Positions 1 through 5,373 of a stretch of DNA of 9,455 bases are shown one piece after another (the first letter of the stretch is position 1; every line of letters begins with the position of its first letter). The stretch comes from Sphingobium sp. Its GTDB lineage: Bacteria > Pseudomonadota > Alphaproteobacteria > Sphingomonadales > Sphingomonadaceae. The stretch is from assembly GCA_030148625.1 (NCBI GenBank), contig JASBTC010000052.1:1-9455 (forward strand), given 5' to 3'. The notes below the pieces were generated by a model, which searched no databases, was not told the DNA's origin, and saw only the letters and a program-made list of their open reading frames with translations. Both the position numbers and the translations under genes were made by a program.

Positions 1-1
1 G

Positions 2-982
2 GCGGCCGATGTCCTGCCGACGGGCGATGGCTGGTCCGATGCGATCAAGCTCGGCCAGGATGCGGTTCCGCCGTCGATGGACGTGGCCAGTCCGCATGTG
101 CAGTGGGAAAGCGCGATCGACCGTTCGCTTGCCTATAACAAATCGGACCTGACCGATCGTCTCGCCCATTTCCATCGCACCGCGATCGACCCCGGCCAGT
201 CGGTCTTCTCATCGGTCAGCGACATGGCGCGCTGGGCAAGCCTGCTGATGAACATGGGCAAGGTCGGCGACCGACAGGTCATTCCCGTCGAGGGCGTGCG
301 CGACATGCGACGCGCGGCGATCATCCGCCGCGCCGACTATCCGGCCAATTGGGCAGAGGCTTTCAACGACGCCCGCAAAGGTCTCGAGCCCGTGATCTAT
401 GCCTCGGGATTGATGCTCTACAATTATGACGGGCGGACTTTGTTCGGTCATTCCGGCGACGAACTCGGCTATGCGACGCTGATGCTCGTCGATCCCGAGC
501 GCAAGATCGCGGTGGTCGCGATGATCAACAATTTCGCGAGCAAGAACGGCGCAACCGAAACCTTGGTCGAACGCACGCTGGACGCACTGTATGGAAAGGA
601 GGCGACCGACTGGTCGCAGCATGCGCTTTCCCGCGAACGCGAACGCCAGGCCGAGATCCAGCAGGACTTCGGCACGCTGCTGGCGGTCAAAGGTCCGGAA
701 ACCAAAGCGCTGAAATCATTCACCGGAACCTATGATCATCCGTTTTGCGGGAAGCTGACGGTGCGCGTCGAAAAGGGGAAACTCGTCGCCAGTACCGGGC
801 CGACCTATGATGTCGAACTCACGCCGCTCGGCGACGGCACCTTCAAGGGCACGGTGCGCGGTCCTTCGGCAATCTATTTCCATGTCGGCTTCCTGCCCGG
901 CGATGCCGGCAAGCCGGGCACGTTGACGATCACCCACCCTTACCTTCATCGCACGATCGTCTTCGAACAGACGCCACGCTGA
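2..982 (+). CDS. Serine hydrolase, beta-lactamase/D-aminopeptidase family (5' partial)
   Basis: The frame is open from the left edge, so the true start lies outside; about 326 residues are visible, and the first internal ATG (77) is not the start. The segment reading FSSVSDMARWASLLMNMG (around nt 209-262) is typical of the class C beta-lactamase/penicillin-binding-protein fold. GHSG at nt 446-457, followed by DELGY, is the HxG equivalent of the KTG active-site motif. The SxxK and YxN motifs of this family would lie upstream of the window, so catalytic competence cannot be judged. From about nt 716 a beta-rich C-terminal extension begins (FTGTYDHPF, then GKLTVRVEKGKLVAS), resembling the lipocalin-like DUF3471-type domain often appended to these enzymes. 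Members hydrolyse peptides, esters or D-amino-acid amides, usually in the periplasm; the substrate here is unknown. It is on the same strand as the PepSY gene, 158 bases upstream of it. The family call is secure, the role is not. Confidence 0.9.
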   Translation, partial: AADVLPTGDGWSDAIKLGQDAVPPSMDVASPHVQWESAIDRSLAYNKSDLTDRLAHFHRTAIDPGQSVFSSVSDMARWASLLMNMGKVGDRQVIPVEGVRDMRRAAIIRRADYPANWAEAFNDARKGLEPVIYASGLMLYNYDGRTLFGHSGDELGYATLMLVDPERKIAVVAMINNFASKNGATETLVERTLDALYGKEATDWSQHALSRERERQAEIQQDFGTLLAVKGPETKALKSFTGTYDHPFCGKLTVRVEKGKLVASTGPTYDVELTPLGDGTFKGTVRGPSAIYFHVGFLPGDAGKPGTLTITHPYLHRTIVFEQTPR

Positions 983-1070
983 TCGCGCGCCCCCGAAAAT
1001 CGGCTGTCGGCCGCTATTGATCTGGAATTCCGCAATGCACGGACATATCGCAGCCCGGCCGACCGCGACG

Positions 1071-1096
1071 AGGGCCATGCCGACCGGCATGGCCCT
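1071..1096 (+). terminator. Perfect 11-bp inverted repeat, possible terminator hairpin
   Basis: Bases 1071-1081 (AGGGCCATGCC) pair perfectly with 1086-1096 (GGCATGGCCCT) around a four-base GACC loop. It lies 88 bases after the serine hydrolase stop and 44 bases before the PepSY start. No T-run follows on either strand, so it is not a textbook intrinsic terminator. It could be a U-tract-less terminator, an mRNA-stabilising 3' hairpin or a protein-binding palindrome. I see no convincing -35/-10 pair in the rest of the 983-1140 gap. Confidence 0.5.
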
Positions 1097-1140
1097 GTCG
1101 ACGCCCGATCAACCTGCGACCATGGCCGGATGACACGCTG

Positions 1141-2301
1141 ATGCGCCAGTCGCTCACCATCATGCATCGATATATCGGGCTGGCCATTGCCGGATTTCTG
1201 CTTGTCGCCACGCTCACCGGCTCGATCATCGTGTTCGAACGGGAATTGGACATGGCGCTCAATCCCGATCTCTTCCTGTCGCACTCGCCCGGCACGCGAC
1301 CGATCGCGCTCGACCGGCTGGTTGCCGACATCGAACGCGATCAGCAGCTCCGCATAACGGCGGTGGAGCTTCCCGCCACAGCCAATGCGGCCACGATTTT
1401 CCGTGTGACGCCACGCATCGCGGACAGGCCGATCGATTACGACCAGATATTCGTCGATGCCGGAACGGGAGATGTTCTGGGCCGGCGACTATGGGGTGAA
1501 TGCTGTTTCACCCGCCAGCAGATCGTCCCCTTCCTCGTCCACTTTCACTACAGCCTGTATCTGCCGGGCAATATCGGGCTCACATTGATGGGCGTGGTCG
1601 CCATATTCTGGTTTCTGGACAGTTTCACCGGCCTCGCCCTTGCCTGGCCGCGCGGTGGACGCGGATTTGCGGGCTGGAAGCTCATCATGTCGATCAAACG
1701 TGGCGCCAAGGGCTATCGGCGCCACCTCGATCTCCATCGCGCCGGCGGCGTCTGGCTCTGGCTGCTGCTGACGACCATCGCCTTCACTGCGGTCGCGGTC
1801 AGCTTTCGCGAAGAGATCGTCCAGCCACTGGTGACGCTCGTCTCTCCACCGTCGCCGAGCGTCTTCGATCAACCCGTTCCTTCACCGGGCCGGCGTGTCG
1901 ACATCTCCTATCAGGACGCGATCGGCCGCGCCGAAGCATCCGCAGCGCACAGCATGCGGCATCCCCGTGCGGCCTATATCGCGCATTCGCCGGACCTGGC
2001 GATGTTCCGCATTGCCGTCGCGGAAGCCGGCGGAGATCCGAGAGACGGCCTGGGCCCATCATGGTTCCATGTCGACGATCGCGACGGCAGCATCCGGTCC
2101 ACGGAGCTGATGGCCAAGGGAACGGCGGGCGACGTCTTCCTGCAAGCGCAATTGCCGACGCACACCGGACGTATCGGCCAATTGCCGGGCCGCATTCTCG
2201 CTTCGCTGCTGGGCCTTGCGATCGCCGCCCTCACGGTGACCGGCATCCTCATCTGGTGGAAGAAACGCGGTGGACGGCTGAAGCAGGCCACGCGTTCCTA
2301 A
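1141..2301 (+). CDS. PepSY-associated transmembrane protein (putative ferric-chelate reductase)
   Basis: This complete 386-residue protein has the PepSY_TM architecture: a first membrane helix after MHRYIGL (about residues 11-32), a periplasmic segment, a second helix around 144-169, a third around 202-221, a large second extracytoplasmic segment, and a last helix around 350-373 ending in a positive WWKKRGGR stretch. Family-typical histidines are present: His9, His134/His136 in FLVHFHYSLYLPGN, His195/His199 in RRHLDLHR, and His341 in PTHTGRIG; these are candidate haem ligands. The family includes FoxB- and PiuB-like inner-membrane proteins linked to reductive iron release from imported siderophores. 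The ATG at 1141 gives the usual short cytoplasmic N-terminus (MRQSLTIMHRY). The ribosome-binding site before it is weak, which leaves some doubt about the exact start. It converges with the siderophore-receptor array, with which it makes functional sense. The electron donor and actual substrate are not visible. Confidence 0.9.
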   Translation: MRQSLTIMHRYIGLAIAGFLLVATLTGSIIVFERELDMALNPDLFLSHSPGTRPIALDRLVADIERDQQLRITAVELPATANAATIFRVTPRIADRPIDYDQIFVDAGTGDVLGRRLWGECCFTRQQIVPFLVHFHYSLYLPGNIGLTLMGVVAIFWFLDSFTGLALAWPRGGRGFAGWKLIMSIKRGAKGYRRHLDLHRAGGVWLWLLLTTIAFTAVAVSFREEIVQPLVTLVSPPSPSVFDQPVPSPGRRVDISYQDAIGRAEASAAHSMRHPRAAYIAHSPDLAMFRIAVAEAGGDPRDGLGPSWFHVDDRDGSIRSTELMAKGTAGDVFLQAQLPTHTGRIGQLPGRILASLLGLAIAALTVTGILIWWKKRGGRLKQATRS

Positions 2302-2308
2302 ATCCGGC

Positions 2309-3259
2309 TCATTGCCAGGGCAATCGATCGAGATCGACATTGCCGCCGGTCAGAATGATCCCCACCCGCTTGCCACGAACTCCGCCCTTGCCTTCGAGCA
2401 GCGCAGCGACCGGCACGGCCGAGCTCGGTTCGATCACGATCTTCGCGACTTCCCAGACCAGCCGCATCGCTTCGACGATCGAAGCCTCGCTCACCGTGAC
2501 GAAATCGTCGAGCAACGCGCGCAGGATCGGCAAGCCGTTGTGGCCGATCGTCGTGCGCAGCCCGTCGGCAATCGTGTTCGGCGGATCGCCGGCAGTCCAT
2601 GTCCCGCTGCTCCACGAGCGCCAGGCATCGTCCGCCTGGGCGGGCTCGGTGGCGACGATGCGGATGCCGGGGCTGAGATGACGCGCGGCAACGGCGGTGC
2701 CGGACATCAGGCCGCCACCGCCGACCGGTGCCATCACGGCATCGAGATCCGGGGCCTGTTCGAGCAGTTCCACCACCGCGGTCCCCTGCCCGGCGATCAC
2801 GAGCGGATCGTCATAGGGATGGACCAGGGTGGCGCCGGTCTCGGCCACGATCTTTGCGGCCGCAGCCTCGCGCGCGGCAATGGTCGGCTCGCACATCACG
2901 ATCTGCCCACCCAGGCGGCGAACCGATTCGACCTTCGCCGTGGGCGCGTTGCTCGGCATCACGATGTCGGCGCGGATGCCGCGCGTCGCAGCGGCAAGCG
3001 AAAGCGCGGCGGCATGATTGCCCGACGAATGGGTGACGACGCCCAAGGCCGCGGCACTGTCCGACAGGGCCAGCACGGCATTGTGCGCCCCGCGCGCCTT
3101 GAACGCGCCGATGCGCTGGAAATTCTCGCATTTGAGGACAATGTCGGCGCCCAGCAACGCGTTCAGCCGGTGCGACCGCATGACGGGCGTGCGATGGACA
3201 TGGGGTGCGACACGACCGACCGCCAATGCGATATCGTCGAAATTCACGGGCAAAGGCAT
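2309..3259 (-). CDS. PLP-dependent serine/threonine dehydratase, serine racemase/3-hydroxyaspartate ammonia-lyase subfamily
   Basis: This 316-residue fold-type II PLP enzyme has the Schiff-base lysine at Lys54 in GAFKARG, the HSSGNH loop at 77-82 (Ser79 being the equivalent of the second catalytic acid/base of serine racemase), the phosphate-binding GGGGL at 180-184 and a C-terminal TGGNVDL that contacts the PLP pyridine ring. EPAQADD at 205-211 places Glu205, Ala209 and Asp211 exactly as the Mg2+ ligands Glu210, Ala214 and Asp216 of mammalian serine racemase, which supports the metal-dependent subfamily that also holds yeast Sry1 and bacterial L-threo-3-hydroxyaspartate ammonia-lyase. The likely reaction is dehydration/deamination of 3-hydroxyaspartate to oxaloacetate, or of serine/threonine to 2-oxoacids; racemisation is possible. 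The start at 3259 is chosen because AGGAG lies 6 bases before it; a longer in-frame version from 3310 lacks this and adds residues unlike the family. It is the last gene of the - strand array, 126 bases after dehydratase 1 and ending 7 bases from the PepSY stop. Confidence 0.92.
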   Translation of the reverse strand: MPLPVNFDDIALAVGRVAPHVHRTPVMRSHRLNALLGADIVLKCENFQRIGAFKARGAHNAVLALSDSAAALGVVTHSSGNHAAALSLAAATRGIRADIVMPSNAPTAKVESVRRLGGQIVMCEPTIAAREAAAAKIVAETGATLVHPYDDPLVIAGQGTAVVELLEQAPDLDAVMAPVGGGGLMSGTAVAARHLSPGIRIVATEPAQADDAWRSWSSGTWTAGDPPNTIADGLRTTIGHNGLPILRALLDDFVTVSEASIVEAMRLVWEVAKIVIEPSSAVPVAALLEGKGGVRGKRVGIILTGGNVDLDRLPWQ

Positions 3260-3265
3260 TGCGAT

Positions 3266-3270
3266 CTCCT
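3266..3270 (-). promoter_or_regulatory. Strong Shine-Dalgarno that fixes the dehydratase 2 start
   Basis: On the - strand AGGAG sits 6 bases upstream of the ATG at 3259-3257. This is the best ribosome-binding site in the array. It decides against the upstream in-frame ATG at 3310 and suggests that dehydratase 2 is translated independently rather than by coupling. Confidence 0.75.
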
Positions 3271-3347
3271 CGAAAGCGGTCGGCGAACATGTCGTGCCGA
3301 AGCGCCGCATTTGCGTCGCTCGGCCGACCGTGTCGAGCCCTGCCTCA

Positions 3348-3385
3348 CCCGAATTCGGAAGAATGACCGGATGACGGAACTCGGG
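3348..3385 (-). other. Imperfect inverted repeat just after the dehydratase 1 stop
   Basis: In the - strand RNA, 3385-3378 (CCCGAGUU) can pair with 3355-3348 (AAUUCGGG), using one G-U wobble, around a 22-base loop. It begins immediately after the stop codon. The 3' arm also contains the palindrome CCGAATTCGG (3349-3358). No U-run follows. It may be a weak terminator, an RNA-processing site, or chance. The rest of the 126-base spacer (3260-3385) shows no clear promoter. Confidence 0.3.
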
Positions 3386-4342
3386 TCAGAGCCACTGTTT
3401 CAGCAACGACAGATCGACATTGCCGCCCGAAACGATGCAGACGACCTCGTCTCCCAACGCTCCGTGCTCGGCATGTGCCAGCAAACCGGCAAGCGCCGCG
3501 GCGCCCGCGGGCTCGGCCATCACTTTCGATCGCTGCATCAGGAACCGCATCGCCGACAGGATCGCATCGTCGGGCAGGACGATGATGTCCTCGAACCGGC
3601 GCTTGATCAGGTCCAGGCAGTGCGCACCGGCGCTGGGGGCCGCAAGGCCATCGGCAATGGTGGAAACCCGTTCGAGCTTCACGGCGTGCCCGATGGAAAG
3701 ACTTTGCGACATCGCGGATGCCCCCTCCGGCTCCACGCCGAACAGGCGCGCGGCCGATCCGGTCGCTTCGACCGCCTTGACGAGGCCGCCCGACATCCCG
3801 CCGCCGCCGATGCCGACAAAGATGTCGGTGGTCCCAGGCCGATCGTCGAGTATCTCCAGGCCCAGCGATGCATGGCCGGTCATCAGCGCGTCGTCGTCAT
3901 AGGACGAGATGAATGTCAGCCCCCTCTCATCCGCAATCTGCGCGCAAAAGGCGGCTGCCTCGGGCGGCGTGCCGTGCAGCAGCACTTCGGCGCCATAACC
4001 GCGCGTTGCCTCCACCTTGGTCGGATTTGCCGCCGCCGCCATCACGACATAGGTTTTCACGCCAAGCTGCGCGCCGGCCCATGCCAGCCCCTGCGCCGCA
4101 TTTCCCGCCGAGAAAGTGATGACGCCGCGCGCGCGTTGCTCTTCGGAAAGATTGCGGACGGCCCACAACATGCCGCGCGGTTTGTACGACCCCGTCTTTT
4201 GCAGCAGTTCGAGCTTCAGCGAGACCGAGCGGCCGAGCATCTTCGACAGGGTCGCCGATTTCCACAAAGGCGTGCGGTGGAGATAGCCGTCGAGAAATGC
4301 GCGCGCGGCGTGAACATCACCAACCGATCGAGAATCCTGCAT
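3386..4342 (-). CDS. PLP-dependent threonine dehydratase-fold enzyme with altered active-site loops
   Basis: This 318-residue fold-type II PLP enzyme has Schiff-base Lys54 in GSYKPRG, SAGN at 78-81, the glycine-rich GGGGMSGG around 179-186 and SGGNVD near the C-terminus. Length matches the short catabolic dehydratases without an ACT regulatory domain. Several normally conserved positions differ: the usual SAGNHAQG reads SAGNAAQG, the MPxxAPxxKV segment reads MAAAANPTKV, and the AGQGT segment reads TGHAS. The metal-binding Asp of the serine racemase group is replaced by Ala210. The pocket has therefore probably been remodelled, and plain threonine ammonia-lyase activity should not be assumed. 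EutB (hydroxyectoine utilisation) and BhcB (beta-hydroxyaspartate dehydratase) are relatives that likewise pair with an ornithine-cyclodeaminase-family partner. The start at 4342 forms TGATG with the upstream stop; the longer frame from 4405 would bury 63 bases in the reductase gene and adds a Gly/Arg-rich tail. It is probably a beta-hydroxy-amino-acid dehydratase feeding the reductase. Confidence 0.9.
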   Translation of the reverse strand: MQDSRSVGDVHAARAFLDGYLHRTPLWKSATLSKMLGRSVSLKLELLQKTGSYKPRGMLWAVRNLSEEQRARGVITFSAGNAAQGLAWAGAQLGVKTYVVMAAAANPTKVEATRGYGAEVLLHGTPPEAAAFCAQIADERGLTFISSYDDDALMTGHASLGLEILDDRPGTTDIFVGIGGGGMSGGLVKAVEATGSAARLFGVEPEGASAMSQSLSIGHAVKLERVSTIADGLAAPSAGAHCLDLIKRRFEDIIVLPDDAILSAMRFLMQRSKVMAEPAGAAALAGLLAHAEHGALGDEVVCIVSGGNVDLSLLKQWL

Positions 4343-4344
4343 CA
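4340..4344 (-). promoter_or_regulatory. TGATG stop/start junction (translational coupling)
   Basis: On the - strand the reductase stop TGA (4344-4342) and the dehydratase 1 start ATG (4342-4340) share one base. No good Shine-Dalgarno precedes this ATG (the bases before it read GTGTGGCTTGG), so termination-reinitiation is the likely mode. It would keep the two enzymes in fixed proportion. Confidence 0.75.
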
Positions 4345-5361
4345 CCAAGCCACACTTTCGCCAAGAGCCCGCCGGCCCGCCTCTTCCAGCAGGAAATTGG
4401 CGCAAACCAGATCCTGCGCCGGTATGCCGACCGACTTGTACGCGGTGATCTGGTCCATGCTTTGCCGCCCGTCCAGTGCTCCGGCCAGCACCGATCCGAT
4501 CTCTCCGGCGATGTCGCTCTCCCGGATCAAGCCCAGCGCGATCGCTTCGTTGACGTCACCGCCAAGCGCCATCGTGGCGGGAAGATAATCGACGAAGACG
4601 CGCGATCGGGCAATCACCGCCGGCGCAACCTCCACGGCATCGCGTGAGCTCGATCCGACGATGTTCACATGGCCACCCGGCGCGATCCAGTCGGCCTCGA
4701 GGATCGGGCTGCGCGCCGCGCTGACGGTGCAGATGATCTCGGCGCCGTCGACCGCGGCCTCGACGGTCGATATCGCTTCGACCGGCAGGCCGGTCTTTGC
4801 GGCCTGGGCGCTGGCAAAGGCCGCGGTCCGCTCGGGCGATCTGCCCCATACCCGGATCCGGTGCACGGGCCGCACCTGGCGGATCGCGGCGATATGCCGC
4901 TCGGCCTGCGTGCCATAGCCGAGAATGGCGAGGTCGCCGGCATCCGGCCGGGCGAGCGCGCGCGTCGCGACCGCGCTGGCCGCCGCCGTGCGCGCGGCCG
5001 TCACTTCCGCCCCGTCGATCACCGCAACCGGCGCACCATGCCGCTTTTCGTAGAGAAGAATGAGCGACTGGTGCGAGGGCAAGCCAAGCACGTGATTTTC
5101 GGGATAGACCGCCGTCACCTTGGCGCCGAAACAGGCCGCATCGGGCAGCAGGCCCGGCATCAGGCCCAGCACCGCGTGCGGCATGGTCGGCAATGCCATC
5201 ATCCAGCGGGCGGGTTGCACGGTATCGCCCCCCCACGTCGCGATCATCGCACGCTCGACTAGGGCTATGCAGTTCGCATCGTCCAGCAGTGCGCGGACGA
5301 CCCGGCCCGAGATCATGCGCAACGCGGGCACCGGTCCCGGATGATTGTCGGACGGGGTCAT
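4342..5361 (-). CDS. Ornithine cyclodeaminase/mu-crystallin-family protein, probably an imine reductase or amino acid dehydrogenase
   Basis: This 339-residue protein has the family landmarks: an Arg at 52 after QP, Lys81 in GAKVTAVYPEN, Arg124 in TAARTAAASA, the Rossmann NAD(P) motif GYGTQA at 148-153, LGGDVNEAI at 267-274 and the C-terminal TAYKSVGIPAQD. True ornithine cyclodeaminases carry GGDCPGKTE with a catalytic Asp; here the matching stretch reads VGSSSRDAVEV (235-245), so that Asp aligns with serine. This favours the branch of imine reductases and amino acid dehydrogenases (BhcD iminosuccinate reductase, alanine dehydrogenase, ketimine reductase, EutC) over proline synthesis from ornithine. 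It is cytosolic. GGAG lies 6 bases before the ATG. The gene begins 12 bases after the acylase stop, and its TGA overlaps the next ATG by one base, which implies translational coupling to dehydratase 1. A likely job is reducing an imine released by that dehydratase. The family is certain, the substrate is inferred. Confidence 0.92.
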   Translation of the reverse strand: MTPSDNHPGPVPALRMISGRVVRALLDDANCIALVERAMIATWGGDTVQPARWMMALPTMPHAVLGLMPGLLPDAACFGAKVTAVYPENHVLGLPSHQSLILLYEKRHGAPVAVIDGAEVTAARTAAASAVATRALARPDAGDLAILGYGTQAERHIAAIRQVRPVHRIRVWGRSPERTAAFASAQAAKTGLPVEAISTVEAAVDGAEIICTVSAARSPILEADWIAPGGHVNIVGSSSRDAVEVAPAVIARSRVFVDYLPATMALGGDVNEAIALGLIRESDIAGEIGSVLAGALDGRQSMDQITAYKSVGIPAQDLVCANFLLEEAGRRALGESVAW

Positions 5362-5367
5362 GTCATG

Positions 5368-5371
5368 CTCC
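5368..5371 (-). promoter_or_regulatory. Shine-Dalgarno of the reductase gene
   Basis: GGAG on the - strand sits 6 bases before the ATG at 5361 and just beyond the acylase stop (5376-5374). It supports the first Met as the start over the in-frame internal Met at residue 16. An out-of-frame ATG lies between the GGAG and the true start. Confidence 0.6.
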
Positions 5372-5373
5372 GA

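Noticed and set aside
3260..3310. Upstream in-frame ATG extending dehydratase 2 by 17 residues
   Set aside because: No good ribosome-binding site is apparent for it, the added residues are unlike the family, and the AGGAG at 3266-3270 marks the downstream start.
2331..3427. A 17-base identical stretch (AGATCGACATTGCCGCC) near the 3' ends of both dehydratase genes
   Set aside because: It encodes the shared GGNVDL motif in the same codons, so it reflects conserved protein sequence rather than a repeat element or attachment site.
4343..4405. Upstream in-frame start extending dehydratase 1 into the reductase gene
   Set aside because: The extension is Gly/Arg-rich low-information sequence fully inside a conserved gene; the TGATG junction and family length fit the start at 4342.
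2312..4588. Very long + strand reading frame (758 codons) opposite the two dehydratases and the end of the reductase gene
   Set aside because: Its translation is dominated by Arg, His, Asp, Gln and Gly with no recognisable domain, as expected antisense to GC-rich coding DNA; the - strand proteins are clear family members with ribosome-binding sites.
3386..5361. Reading the dehydratase/OCD pair as the ectoine-utilisation genes eutB/eutC
   Set aside because: No ectoine hydrolase, deacetylase, transaminase or ectoine transporter is in the window, dehydratase 1 departs from the family's usual loops, and the neighbours are siderophore-type genes. Kept only as an alternative relative, not as a name.
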